64,000 nt of DNA from an uncultured Caproiciproducens sp. (GCF_963664915.1 NZ_OY761810.1:634661-698660), one strand, 5' to 3'; shown: positions 1 to 8,052, numbered from the stretch's first letter. Numbers and translations are program-made. The notes: generated from the letters alone by a model not told the origin.

Positions 1-343
1 GACCCCTGCCCCGAAATTTAAAGCGGCTGAGCACATAGGCGGCCGGTGCCGCAATGATGATCACGACTGTGCAGGACACCAGCGTGTAGAGCAGTGAGTT
101 CATAAAATAGCTTGAAACTTTCTGAGTTTTCCACGCCTTCACGTAGTTTTCCGGATGCAGGCCGGTGGCAAATTTGAACAGATTGCCGTCAAAAATCTCT
201 CTTGTAGTGGAGAATGACGCCAAAACAATCCAGGCGATGAGCACAAATGTAAAAACGACCCAAATTCCGACAATCAGATAGCCCGGAGCAAGGGCCAATT
301 CTTTTTTCCAGTTCATTTTTTGCTTAATTTTAGTTTTAGCCAT
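1..343 (-). CDS. carbohydrate ABC transporter permease, MalG-like (partial)
   Basis: The reading frame starts at 343 and runs out of the window, so only about 114 N-terminal residues are visible. After a basic start (MAKTKIKQKMNWKKE) there is a first membrane segment, then an extracellular stretch with TTREIFDGNLFKF, then a second membrane segment ending in YVLSRFKFRGRG. This is the layout of MalG/UgpE-type inner permeases, in which the segment after helix 1 contains the target site for the partner. It lies 14 bases downstream of the MalF-like permease, and its ribosome binding site (AAGGGGG) overlaps that gene's stop. It would pair with it to import a sugar bound by the lipoprotein at 1351-2631. 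The substrate cannot be read from the sequence. Confidence 0.85.
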   Translation of the reverse strand, partial: MAKTKIKQKMNWKKELALAPGYLIVGIWVVFTFVLIAWIVLASFSTTREIFDGNLFKFATGLHPENYVKAWKTQKVSSYFMNSLLYTLVSCTVVIIIAAPAAYVLSRFKFRGRG

Positions 344-357
344 TTGTTCATTCCCCC

Positions 358-1266
358 TTAAAGCTCGACATCATCATGTCTGACAATGAGCTGCGTAAAC
401 ATAAACACGACAATGACGACCAAAGTCAGAATCACGCCGATTGCCGCGCCCGCACCCGAATCACGCACCGTGATGGCCGAAGAACTTGCGCCGAACACCA
501 ACTCATACATGTAGGACATCGGCGTAACGGTGCTTGAGCTCAGATTCACGGGCGAAAACAGCTGGCTCCATACAAAGAACGCCATGGTGCTGACGGTCCA
601 AAGAACAATATTGGTGCGCAAAACCCCTTTTAAAAGAGGCAGGGTGATTTTCGAAAACCGCTGGAACACGTTGGCCCCTTCGATGGTGGCCGCTTCATAA
701 AAATCCACCGGTATCCTCTCGATGCCGCTCATCCAGATCAGCATATGATACCCCACCATGCCGAAGCAATAGGCGATCAGCATGCTCCAGAAAACCTGCT
801 CCGGACCGGTCCACTGCGTAGCCGCATTTTTAAATCCAAGCATTTTTAAGGTCGAATTGATCAGCCCAAAGTCGGGATTGTAAACATAATTGATCCACAT
901 GGTGCCCATGGCGACCGCCGAAATAACGTTTGGCAGGTAAATAACGGAGCGTAAAAAGCTTTTTCCGTGAACGCCGCTAGTGAGCACAACGCCGAACAGC
1001 AGCGAAACCAGCATAACGCCGATGCCGCCCACAAGCCAAATCAGGCCGATGTTGCTGAGCGCGCTTATAAAAAGAGGGGTGCTGAAAAGTGTCTTAAAAT
1101 TGCCGATCCCGAAAAATTTCCATGTCGAGACGGCGTCCGTAACGCCCTCCACCTTGAAGAAACTCATGATGACGGTCCTTATGGTAGGATAAAGGAAAAC
1201 CATGGTATACAGAAAAACCGCGGGTGCCAGAAAAATGACGATCATTGATTTATTTTTTGTTTTCAT
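358..1266 (-). CDS. carbohydrate ABC transporter permease, MalF/UgpA-like
   Basis: This 302-residue polytopic protein has about six membrane segments. The first (residues 8-30) is followed by a typical post-helix-1 region (RTVIMSFFKVEG). The EAA loop, which docks onto the transport ATPase, reads DFYEAATIEGANVFQRF at about 185-202. Length and layout fit MalF/UgpA-type outer permeases without the large periplasmic insertion. The start has GGGAGG five to six bases upstream. It is the middle gene of a lipoprotein-permease-permease operon. No ATPase gene is visible here, which is common for family-1 carbohydrate importers that share a global MsmK-type ATPase; that sharing is an inference. Confidence 0.9.
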   Translation of the reverse strand: MKTKNKSMIVIFLAPAVFLYTMVFLYPTIRTVIMSFFKVEGVTDAVSTWKFFGIGNFKTLFSTPLFISALSNIGLIWLVGGIGVMLVSLLFGVVLTSGVHGKSFLRSVIYLPNVISAVAMGTMWINYVYNPDFGLINSTLKMLGFKNAATQWTGPEQVFWSMLIAYCFGMVGYHMLIWMSGIERIPVDFYEAATIEGANVFQRFSKITLPLLKGVLRTNIVLWTVSTMAFFVWSQLFSPVNLSSSTVTPMSYMYELVFGASSSAITVRDSGAGAAIGVILTLVVIVVFMFTQLIVRHDDVEL

Positions 1267-1292
1267 AAGAACCTCCCGAGAATTCCATGAAC

Positions 1293-1330
1293 AAAAGGGC
1301 TGCAGCGCGTAAACACGATGCCGCCCTTTT
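1293..1330 (-). terminator. intercistronic hairpin after binding-protein gene
   Basis: Arms AAAAGGGC (1293-1300) and GCCCTTTT (1323-1330) lie in the gap between the binding-protein stop and the MalF-like start. On the minus strand the hairpin is followed by a short T run. Such hairpins after binding-protein genes usually act as partial terminators or 3' mRNA stabilisers that make the binding protein more abundant than the permeases. Confidence 0.55.
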
Positions 1331-1350
1331 CCTGCCGTTCTATGAGTAAA

Positions 1351-2631
1351 TTATTTTTTCATTCCGTCCGCAAAGCCTTTTGCGTCAAGCTTGCCACTGA
1401 CAAGCAATGCGAAGTTTGTTTTGATTTTTGCGTTGATATCCGCTTCGTTTTCCATGCCAACTGCCCATGGGTATCTGGTTGTGGTTGCATCAATAACCGT
1501 TTTGGCTTCCGTCAGCTGTTTCGGCCATGTTGCGTCATTTGCCATCGGAACGCCGATGGAGTCCGCCGCAAGTTTATTGTCCCACTCGCCTGTTGTCATG
1601 AATACGATAAATTTGAAAGCTTCTTCAGCGTGTTTTGTGCTCTTGTTGATGCCGAAGCACTGCGCGCCGTACTGGTTGGCTTCCGTTGAGTCCCCGTCTT
1701 TGCCGATTGCGGGATAAGCAAAAGAACCCCAGTTAAAGTCCGCGGGAGCGGAATTCTTAATTTCATTCGGGAGCCATGTTCCGTTCAAGTACATGGCGAC
1801 ATTTCCGCTTGCAACTTCCTGCTGGCCGGCAGGATAAATGTTTCCGGCTGCATTCTTGGAAATATAGCCTTTGTCATACATTTCTTTCCACTGCTCGCCA
1901 AAAGTCAAAACGGCCGGATCGTCTATCTTTTTATTCGTCACCATGGCAAGCGTCTTGTCCTTGCCGATCAGACGGGCCATATGATAGCCGAACAGGGAAG
2001 CCATGTAAGCGTCGTCCACTGTGATCGGTGTTTTGCCGGCTGCTTTGATCTTTGCGCAGGCCGCAAGCCACTCTTCCCAGGTCTTCGGTGCTTCGGTAAT
2101 CCCTGCTGTCTTAAAGATGTCCTTGTTGTACATCACTACGAAGCTGGACGGCTGGTACGGAATCGTGGAAAGTTTTCCATCCGGTCCAAGGGAGCGGGCC
2201 AGATCAATAAGCTTTTTGTTAATGACATCCGTCAGCGGTTTGCCGTTCGTCGTGTCATAGGACTTTGCGGCCAAATCTTCTACATTGAGCAGATATTTGC
2301 CCCAGGTTCCGTTTACACGTTCAACGTCTTCGTCGAAAAGGTCAATGTCCTGTCCGCCATCCAAAGCCGGCTGGAGTGTTTTGCGAATATCGCGACCCTG
2401 CCAGTTGACATCGACGGTAATTCCTGTCTGTTCTTTAAAAGCTTCAACCGCCTGTGCAATGGTCTGGCCCTGCGGTTCTGTTTCGTTCCACATGGAGTAG
2501 TAATTAATTGTTACGTCGCTCTTCGCGGCGGCTGTTGACGCAGTCGATTGTGCTGCGCCGCCACCGCAGCCGCCAAGCACCATGGCGCAAGTCAATACGA
2601 TGGCCATGAGAGAGAATAGTTTCTTTTTCAT
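1351..2631 (-). CDS. extracellular sugar-binding lipoprotein of an ABC importer
   Basis: This 426-residue protein starts with a lipoprotein signal (basic start, hydrophobic core, lipobox LGGC near residue 22) and a Ser/Ala-rich linker. The body resembles family-1 solute-binding proteins: INYYSMWNETEPQGQ near the start, QPSSFVVMYNKDIFKTAG in the hinge, and a GTWLPNEIKN segment followed by the C-terminal lobe. It should sit on the outer face of the membrane and deliver a sugar to the two permeases encoded just downstream. AGGAGG lies eight bases before the ATG. Upstream are a TTGTGCAA direct repeat and a divergent AraC-type regulator. Because the same repeat precedes the NahK-type operon at 5947, an amino-sugar-containing oligosaccharide is a reasonable guess, but that is inference. 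Confidence 0.9.
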   Translation of the reverse strand: MKKKLFSLMAIVLTCAMVLGGCGGGAAQSTASTAAAKSDVTINYYSMWNETEPQGQTIAQAVEAFKEQTGITVDVNWQGRDIRKTLQPALDGGQDIDLFDEDVERVNGTWGKYLLNVEDLAAKSYDTTNGKPLTDVINKKLIDLARSLGPDGKLSTIPYQPSSFVVMYNKDIFKTAGITEAPKTWEEWLAACAKIKAAGKTPITVDDAYMASLFGYHMARLIGKDKTLAMVTNKKIDDPAVLTFGEQWKEMYDKGYISKNAAGNIYPAGQQEVASGNVAMYLNGTWLPNEIKNSAPADFNWGSFAYPAIGKDGDSTEANQYGAQCFGINKSTKHAEEAFKFIVFMTTGEWDNKLAADSIGVPMANDATWPKQLTEAKTVIDATTTRYPWAVGMENEADINAKIKTNFALLVSGKLDAKGFADGMKK

Positions 2632-2792
2632 TTTCAGACCTCCTAAGTTTATGTTTGAAATTGAGAGATTCCCTAATTACATATTGACCAATAAATCAGA
2701 TTTTGCAGTTTTATTTTTATCCAATTCGCTGTTCAATATCCTTATTTTACGGTGTTCTAAACAATATTGATTTAGAATTTTTTGCATTAAAT

Positions 2793-2818
2793 TTGCACAA
2801 TCCATTTAACTTGCACAA
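2793..2818 (-). promoter_or_regulatory. direct repeat TTGTGCAA, 18-bp period (probable activator site)
   Basis: On the minus strand TTGTGCAA occurs twice, at 2811-2818 and 2793-2800, exactly 18 bp apart, about 160 bp upstream of the binding-protein start. The same octamer with the same 18-bp period is found on the plus strand at 5826-5851, before the nucleotidyltransferase/kinase operon. Directly repeated sites of about this spacing suit an AraC-family activator, and the gene at 3158-4075 is the obvious candidate. Confidence 0.6.
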
Positions 2819-2871
2819 TAGGTCTCTGCTCTCCTGAGAAGCGGGGATATTCTGCTTTGCGCGGATATAGC

Positions 2872-2909
2872 AAAAAAGGCGCTCCCGTTCAATCGAACGC
2901 AGCGCCTTT
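2872..2909 (-). terminator. intrinsic terminator just after a strong minus-strand promoter
   Basis: Outer arms AAAGGCGCT (2875-2883) and AGCGCCTTT (2901-2909) enclose inner arms CGTTC/GAACG. On the minus strand a run of six T follows (2872-2877). It begins only about ten bases after the predicted transcription start of the promoter at 2926-2953, so a transcript from there should end after about 45-50 nt. Confidence 0.75.
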
Positions 2910-2925
2910 GCCTTGTGTTGCTCGT

Positions 2926-2953
2926 ATTATAGCACGACCATTTCATTTGTCAA
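2926..2953 (-). promoter_or_regulatory. near-consensus sigma-A promoter, minus strand
   Basis: Read on the minus strand: TTGACA (2948-2953), 16-bp spacer, TATAAT (2926-2931), with an extended -10 TG. It does not obviously drive a gene, because the terminator at 2872-2909 follows at once. The -35 box lies inside the palindrome at 2945-2971. Confidence 0.7.
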
Positions 2954-2971
2954 TTCGAAAAATTGACAAAT
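2945..2971. promoter_or_regulatory. palindromic operator over the -35 box
   Basis: Perfect 11-bp arms, ATTTGTCAATT (2945-2955) and AATTGACAAAT (2961-2971), are separated by five bases. The position over the -35 element suggests a repressor site. The cognate protein is not identified; AraC proteins usually prefer direct repeats. Confidence 0.5.
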
Positions 2972-3157
2972 ATGCCGTGAAATGTCATTGTACAAATTTT
3001 ATGCGCAGAATGACAAAGTCACTTATGTCCATCACTGCTGTTACTATATTTTCATCTGGAAATATTAAATCTAAAATCTGTGTTATGATAAAGTATTATG
3101 AAAAGGCAATCCGGGCGCTGGCGGCTTTCGCCGGCCGTAAGTGAGGAGTTGAGACTG

Positions 3158-4075
3158 ATGACGCAATTCGTAAGCACGTTTTTGAAACAGGAAATCACTA
3201 TTGACGAACTGATGACCGTTCATTATTTTGAATACAACAGCGATTTTTACTTTCCCGGCGAAACCCACGATTTTTGGGAATTTCTTTACGTTGACAAGGG
3301 GCAGGTGGATGTAACTGCCGGCAGCACCAACTATGTGCTGAAGAAAGGCGATATTATCTTTCATAAGCCCTTTGAATTTCACAACCTGTGGGCAAACGGC
3401 GTAGTCGCGCCGAATCTGGTGGTCATCACGTTTAGATGTGATTCTCCCGCCATGAATTTTTTTGACGGTAAAATTTTAAGAGTCGGCGATTTGGAACGCG
3501 ACCTCCTCGGCCGGGTCATTGAAGAGGCCACATCCACTTTCTCCTCCCAGCTGGACGACGTCGATCTGAAAGAACTTGTGCGCAGCGGGCAGGGTGACTT
3601 TGCCTCTGAACAGGTGATTAAAATCTGTCTTGAGCTGATGCTGATCAATCTGGTCCGCAGGGGCGGAACCGGAGAGGAACGGGTATCCTCCTCCATTAAG
3701 GAGAAATCCGGTCAGGACACTTTCTCGCGGATTGTTACGTATCTGAATCAAAACATCCATAATAAGATTACCTTAAATGACGTGTGCCGTGAAACCATGT
3801 GCGGCTGTTCTTTTTTGCAGAAAGTGTTCCGCGAAAAGACCGGCGGCGGCGTGATGGAATACTTTGGAAAAATGAAAGTGGACAGTGCCAAACAGTCCAT
3901 CCGTGAGGGAACAAAAAACTTTACCGAAATCGCCAATGATCTTGGATATTCGTCCATCCACTACTTCTCCCGCCACTTTAAAAAGGTGACCGGCATGACC
4001 CCTTCCGAGTACTCTTCTTCCGTCAAGCTGCGCACCGACAGCCAAAAAGGGCGTTCCCCCCATTTTGAAGAATAA
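3158..4075 (+). CDS. AraC-family transcriptional regulator with cupin sensor
   Basis: This is a regulator of about 305 residues. The N-terminal half is a cupin (RmlC-like) sugar-sensing domain (FPGETHDFWEFLYVDKGQ, LKKGDIIFHKPFEFHNL). The C-terminal 100 residues carry two helix-turn-helix motifs (ITLNDVCRETMCGCSFLQKVF and the signature IANDLGYSSIHYFSRHFKKVTG). The frame is open from an ATG at 3098, but that start has no good ribosome binding site. The ATG at 3158 has AGGAG nine bases upstream and puts a normal length on the cupin, so it is preferred. It is transcribed away from the sugar transporter operon, which it probably controls. Confidence 0.88.
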   Translation: MTQFVSTFLKQEITIDELMTVHYFEYNSDFYFPGETHDFWEFLYVDKGQVDVTAGSTNYVLKKGDIIFHKPFEFHNLWANGVVAPNLVVITFRCDSPAMNFFDGKILRVGDLERDLLGRVIEEATSTFSSQLDDVDLKELVRSGQGDFASEQVIKICLELMLINLVRRGGTGEERVSSSIKEKSGQDTFSRIVTYLNQNIHNKITLNDVCRETMCGCSFLQKVFREKTGGGVMEYFGKMKVDSAKQSIREGTKNFTEIANDLGYSSIHYFSRHFKKVTGMTPSEYSSSVKLRTDSQKGRSPHFEE

Positions 4076-4097
4076 ATCGAAGATTCCCATCAATTTA

Positions 4098-4129
4098 GCC
4101 CGCCCGGTAAATCCGGTGCGGGCTTTTTT
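4098..4129 (+). terminator. intrinsic terminator of the AraC gene
   Basis: GCCCGC..GCGGGC arms with an inner CCGG/CCGG pair, followed by TTTTTT, 22 bases after the AraC stop. Confidence 0.85.
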
Positions 4130-4144
4130 GTACACTTACGCCAT

Positions 4145-4816
4145 CTACCTCATAAATTTGCGGATTACTTCTTTATAAATTCCTCGGTAATCCTCCACGT
4201 TTCTTACGACGAGATTAAGCTGCTCTGCCGTCATGGAATCCACATCGAAATGTGAGGGGTCGACGACGGGATATCTGGCGGTCTCCTTTACTGACGGCGT
4301 ATACGTCCCCCGCAGGAATTCATTACTGTCCTCTACTTTGCTTAGAAAGAAAATGTATTCCTTATCCGGAGGCGACGGTGCATAGCCCAGCTCATAACGG
4401 ACAATTTTTCCCTTTTCTTCCACAGTATAATACCGTTCCGCAATCGGGATGATATCCCCTATGTTTAAGTTTCCTTTATAGACCCAAGAGATTTTAAACG
4501 AGGAAACCGTAACACCGAAATTCACGGTTCCCGGTTCATATCTTTCCAGTTTCTGTTTTGCGTCGTCAAGCAGACGCCCCTTCACGATATAGTCCGACAG
4601 TTTGTCCTCTTCCTTCAGTGTTGTTGGTGCGTACAGCATGTCCCCGTCAATCACCCGGATTTCGGCGTATGCCGTCATTTGGGGGATTTCTTCCAGTCCG
4701 GAAACAGCGGGGGTTCTTTGCGATGAGGGTAGCACCGACGTATTCTCCACGCCGCATGCCGTCAGACCGGCGAAAAGAACCACGGCGCAAACAGCCAGAA
4801 GATTTTTAACACGCAT
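4145..4816 (-). CDS. putative lipoprotein, paralogue of the next gene
   Basis: This lipoprotein has about 223 residues. Its signal peptide ends in LTAC and a mature domain of unknown function follows. The frame is open from 4831, but the ATG at 4816 has GAGGTGG six bases upstream and is the better start. It is clearly homologous to the product of 4985-5638 along its length: both share DDAKQKL, Y(K)GN followed by a GDxIPxAExYYT segment, YELGYAPS/YEMGYAPS, (Y)IFFLxK, LRGTY(T/S)P.VKETxRYPV and a similar C-terminal KFMR/KYMK. I do not recognise a named family. The conserved core could be a secreted beta-rich domain. The two genes were probably made by tandem duplication. Confidence 0.75.
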   Translation of the reverse strand: MRVKNLLAVCAVVLFAGLTACGVENTSVLPSSQRTPAVSGLEEIPQMTAYAEIRVIDGDMLYAPTTLKEEDKLSDYIVKGRLLDDAKQKLERYEPGTVNFGVTVSSFKISWVYKGNLNIGDIIPIAERYYTVEEKGKIVRYELGYAPSPPDKEYIFFLSKVEDSNEFLRGTYTPSVKETARYPVVDPSHFDVDSMTAEQLNLVVRNVEDYRGIYKEVIRKFMR

Positions 4817-4892
4817 CAATTTCCACCTCATTCATATTGTTAATACAAATATTTAAGATAAAAAGCTATTAATTTGTGAAATGGTTATCCCA

Positions 4893-4911
4893 ACAATTTG
4901 ATATTACCATT
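4893..4911. repeat. upstream repeat copy 1 (ACAATTTGATATTACCATT)
   Basis: This 19-base stretch upstream of the lipoprotein at 4145 recurs upstream of its paralogue (5714-5732), and similarity continues beyond it. The duplication therefore included the promoter region. Confidence 0.7.
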
Positions 4912-4930
4912 AATAACCATTTTCTGTCAA

Positions 4931-4966
4931 ATAAAACCAGCCCACTCGAATTTCTCCGGGTGGGCT
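4931..4966 (-). terminator. intrinsic terminator of the second lipoprotein
   Basis: Arms AGCCCAC (4939-4945) and GTGGGCT (4960-4966), followed on the minus strand by a T-rich stretch (GGTTTTATTTG). It lies just downstream of the gene at 4985-5638. Confidence 0.75.
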
Positions 4967-4984
4967 AGTCAATTATTCCGTCAA

Positions 4985-5638
4985 TCACTTCATGTACTTA
5001 TTAATCACTTCCTGATAAATCTTTTGATACGTGCTTAATTCCGTGTTTACAAGATTGAGATCTTCTGGCGACATAGATCGTATATCGAAAACGCCGCTGT
5101 CTTTCGTATTGATTACGGGATACCGCCCCGTTTCCTTTACCATTGGTGAATAAGTTCCCCGCAGAATTTCGCTTTCATCGGGAGCCTTAACCAGGAAGAA
5201 AACATATTCCTGCCCGGGGACAGACGGCGCATAGCCCATCTCATACCGAGTAGATTCCCCATTTTCTTCCAGCGTGTAATACTTTTCCGCAAGAGGTATT
5301 GTGTCCCCCACCTTGAAGTTTCCCTTATAAACTTGCGAAATTTCCAATGTGGAGACCGTAATGCCATAGGTTATCATCCCCTGTATGGGAGCATCTAATT
5401 TTTGTTTTGCGTCATCGCGCAAACGACCTTTCACAATATAGGGGGATAATTTCTCCACCTCACCCAATGATTTGGGGCTATGCGCGGCATCTCCTTTAAC
5501 AACAGCAACTTTAACATTATCAGTTGCCTCTGGGATCCTTTCCAAGGAGGACGACGCCGTTGTTTTCGTCACCGAACAGGCAGCCAAGACGATTACAATT
5601 ACAAGGCCACAAACAGTCAAAATCATTTTATTACGCAT
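4985..5638 (-). CDS. putative lipoprotein, paralogue of the 4145 gene
   Basis: This 217-residue lipoprotein has a lipobox at LAAC (about residue 20), a short Ser/Thr linker and the same unknown mature domain as its neighbour (shared GDTIPLAEKYYTLEE, RYEMGYAPSVPG, VKETGRYPV). The strongest differences are in the signal and linker, as expected for two secreted paralogues under relaxed constraint there. The start has AAGGGGGG seven bases upstream. Each paralogue has its own repeat-containing promoter region, and this one has its own terminator, so they are probably expressed separately. The function is unknown. Confidence 0.75.
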   Translation of the reverse strand: MRNKMILTVCGLVIVIVLAACSVTKTTASSSLERIPEATDNVKVAVVKGDAAHSPKSLGEVEKLSPYIVKGRLRDDAKQKLDAPIQGMITYGITVSTLEISQVYKGNFKVGDTIPLAEKYYTLEENGESTRYEMGYAPSVPGQEYVFFLVKAPDESEILRGTYSPMVKETGRYPVINTKDSGVFDIRSMSPEDLNLVNTELSTYQKIYQEVINKYMK

Positions 5639-5713
5639 TTCTTTCCCCCCTTCTCCAATTTAAGAATACAAAAAGTCTAAACTCAACATAATAATGTGGA
5701 AGACGATTATTAC

Positions 5714-5732
5714 ACAATTTGATATTACCATT
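5714..5732. repeat. upstream repeat copy 2 (ACAATTTGATATTACCATT)
   Basis: Second copy of the repeat at 4893-4911, at the equivalent position upstream of the paralogous lipoprotein. Confidence 0.7.
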
Positions 5733-5823
5733 GATAACCGTTTTTATCAATTGTTATCTATGTAATTTATAAAATCCATAAATATTTACCAAGATAAGGA
5801 ACAGAAAAACCACTTTAGGCTTC

Positions 5824-5852
5824 TTTTGTGCAAAAATCATGTTTTGTGCAAA
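5824..5852 (+). promoter_or_regulatory. direct repeat TTTTGTGCAAA, 18-bp period
   Basis: TTTTGTGCAAA occurs at 5824-5834 and again at 5842-5852, an 18-bp period, about 95 bp upstream of the nucleotidyltransferase start. The core octamer and spacing match the minus-strand repeat upstream of the sugar-binding protein (2793-2818). This is the strongest sequence link between the transporter and the kinase operon. Confidence 0.6.
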
Positions 5853-5946
5853 TTTTGTGATGGATAAGATATTTATTTTAAAGGAACCATCGTCTAAAAT
5901 GATTGCAGAGAGTGCAAGATAAGCGATCAAAAAGGAGAAATGCATC

Positions 5947-6876
5947 ATGAAGGAACCTGTACTCGTTGTAATGGCCGCGGGAATGGGCAGCAGATACGGC
6001 GGGCCAAAGCAGATTGACCCCGTGGGGGACAACGGAGAAATTATTATTGATTTTTCCCTTTTTGACGCAGTGAATGCCGGATTCAAGAAAGTAGTATTTT
6101 TGATAAAGAAGTCCATAGAAGCGGATTTTAAGGAAATTATCGGTGACAGAATGTCAAAAATTATAGATGTGAAATACGCGTATCAGGAGGTTGGCGTTCT
6201 ACCGGAGGGCTACCGTGTACCCCAAGGTCGTGACAAACCGTGGGGAACCGCACACGCTATCCTTTGCTGCCGCGATGTGATCGACGCGCCTTTCGCCGTC
6301 ATTAACGCCGACGACTATTATGGAAAAGATGCTTTCCGTCTGATTTACGACTACCTTCTCCACAGCCAAGACGATGAACTTTACCGTTACGCTATGGTGG
6401 GCTATACGCTGGAAAACACGCTCACGGACTACGGTCACGTGGCAAGAGGCGTCTGTACCGCCACCCATGACGGATTTTTAAAAGATATACATGAGCGTAC
6501 CCATATTGAAAAGAAGATGGGTCTGGCTCAATACACGGAAGACAGCGGGCAAACATGGGTTACCATCCCGAAGGGCAGCATTGTTTCGATGAACCTGTGG
6601 GGCTTTTCCGAAACAATCCTCGGCGAAATCGCCGACCGGTTCCCTTCGTTTTTGGACAGTGCTCTGGCTGAAAACCCGCTGAAGGCAGAGTTTTTTCTGC
6701 CCACCGTGGTGGATGAACTGCTGAAAAGCAAAAAGGCCAGCGTCAAAGTGCTGCAGTCACCCGATAAATGGTACGGCGTCACCTACCGCGAAGACAAACC
6801 GGTGGTCGTGGAAGCGATCCGCAAAATGAGAAAACAGGGAATTTATCCCGCTGAGCTTTGGGAGGGCAATAAATGA
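5947..6876 (+). CDS. sugar-1-phosphate nucleotidyltransferase
   Basis: This 309-residue protein begins with the nucleotidyltransferase signature AAGMGSRYGGPKQ (about residues 10-22). It continues with a substrate-binding region (PQGRDKPWGTAHAILCC) and the metal/nucleotide motif NADDYYG at about 120. The fold is that of GalU/RmlA-type enzymes, which make nucleotide sugars from a sugar 1-phosphate and NTP in the cytoplasm. Its stop overlaps the start of the NahK-like kinase by four bases (ATGA), so the two are translationally coupled. This one probably takes the HexNAc 1-phosphate made by the kinase, and UTP is the likely nucleotide donor. The exact substrate is inferred from context. Confidence 0.82.
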   Translation: MKEPVLVVMAAGMGSRYGGPKQIDPVGDNGEIIIDFSLFDAVNAGFKKVVFLIKKSIEADFKEIIGDRMSKIIDVKYAYQEVGVLPEGYRVPQGRDKPWGTAHAILCCRDVIDAPFAVINADDYYGKDAFRLIYDYLLHSQDDELYRYAMVGYTLENTLTDYGHVARGVCTATHDGFLKDIHERTHIEKKMGLAQYTEDSGQTWVTIPKGSIVSMNLWGFSETILGEIADRFPSFLDSALAENPLKAEFFLPTVVDELLKSKKASVKVLQSPDKWYGVTYREDKPVVVEAIRKMRKQGIYPAELWEGNK

Positions 6877-7985
6877 AACCGATTAAAAATGAATTTTTGC
6901 CTGAGATTGTAAAGAAATTTCAGTTCGAGGGCCAGTATGTGGGTATTCTGCCCTACGGAAGCGGGCATATTAACGACACCTTTTCCGTCTTCTTCCAGCT
7001 GGAGGAACGCACCCGCAGATATATTCTCCAGAGAATCAATACAAACGTATTTCACGATCCCGTTGAACTGATGGAAAATGTGATCGGCGTAACCCGTTAC
7101 CTGCACAGTGCCATCGCCGCGGCCGGCGGCGACCCAAACCGCGAAACGCTGAATCTGATTCCCACCAAGGACGGCGCCTTTTATTATGTTGATGAAGACG
7201 ACGGCTACTGGCGTTCCTATCTCTTTATTGAGAACACCGTTACCCTTCAGCAGACAAGGTCTAACCAGGAATTTTACAACTCCGCCCGTTCATTCGGACG
7301 TTTTCAGATGCTGTTGGCCGATTATCCGGCTGCAACGCTTCACGAAACCATTCCGCTGTTCCACAACACGCCGAACCGCATCCTCCAGTTTAAAGAAGCC
7401 CTTGCCGCAAACGTGAAAGGCAGGGCATCCGGCGTAAAAGAAGAAATCGACTTTGTTCTGAAACGCGAGGAATACACCCACAAGCTCGTCGATATGCAGG
7501 CGCGGGGCGAGCTTCCCCTGCGGGTTACCCACAACGACACCAAGCTGAACAATGTACTGATTGACAGCGAAACAGGAAAGGGCATCTGCGTTATCGATCT
7601 GGACACGGTCATGCCTGGTCTTTCCCTTTACGACTTTGGCGATTCCATCCGCTTCGGCGCAAGCACGGCGGCGGAGGATGAACAGGATCTTTCCAAGGTG
7701 CATTTTGACATTGATCTGTTTGAAGCTTATACCAGAGGCTTCCTTGAAGTCGCAGGAAAAGTGCTTACCAATGATGAAATCAAAAGTCTTCCCGACGGAG
7801 CAATAATGATGACGCTCGAATGCGGCATCCGCTTTCTGGCGGATTATCTCGCCGGCGACACATACTTTAAAATCAGCCGTGAAAACCACAATCTGGACCG
7901 TGCCCGCACCCAGTTCAGGCTGGTTGAGGAAATGGAAGAGCAGTGGGGCGTCATGCATGAAATTGTCGGAAAATATTTGAAGTAA
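6873..7985 (+). CDS. nahK: N-acetylhexosamine 1-kinase-like (NahK family)
   Basis: This 370-residue protein has an aminoglycoside-phosphotransferase/choline-kinase fold. It closely follows bifidobacterial NahK in several blocks: PYGSGHINDTF near 28, RYILQRINTNVF near 50, the catalytic loop RVTHNDTKLNNVLID (about 220), and IDLDTVMPG then YDFGDSIRFGASTA (about 240-265). NahK phosphorylates GlcNAc or GalNAc at C1 with ATP in the lacto-N-biose/galacto-N-biose route. Here it is coupled to a nucleotidyltransferase. The phosphorylase and epimerase of that route are not in the window, and the sugar ABC transporter at 1-2631 may supply the substrate. Substrate specificity needs assay. Confidence 0.8.
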   Translation: MKPIKNEFLPEIVKKFQFEGQYVGILPYGSGHINDTFSVFFQLEERTRRYILQRINTNVFHDPVELMENVIGVTRYLHSAIAAAGGDPNRETLNLIPTKDGAFYYVDEDDGYWRSYLFIENTVTLQQTRSNQEFYNSARSFGRFQMLLADYPAATLHETIPLFHNTPNRILQFKEALAANVKGRASGVKEEIDFVLKREEYTHKLVDMQARGELPLRVTHNDTKLNNVLIDSETGKGICVIDLDTVMPGLSLYDFGDSIRFGASTAAEDEQDLSKVHFDIDLFEAYTRGFLEVAGKVLTNDEIKSLPDGAIMMTLECGIRFLADYLAGDTYFKISRENHNLDRARTQFRLVEEMEEQWGVMHEIVGKYLK

Positions 7986-8052
7986 TTTATTTTTTAGATG
8001 CCTGTTCTTTAACCGGTGATGCTGTGAAATGTATCCGAAAGGAGCTGAGGAA

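Noticed and set aside
967..1248. Plus-strand frame of about 93 codons opposite the MalF-like permease
   Set aside because: Shadow of the permease gene; no ribosome binding site and odd composition.
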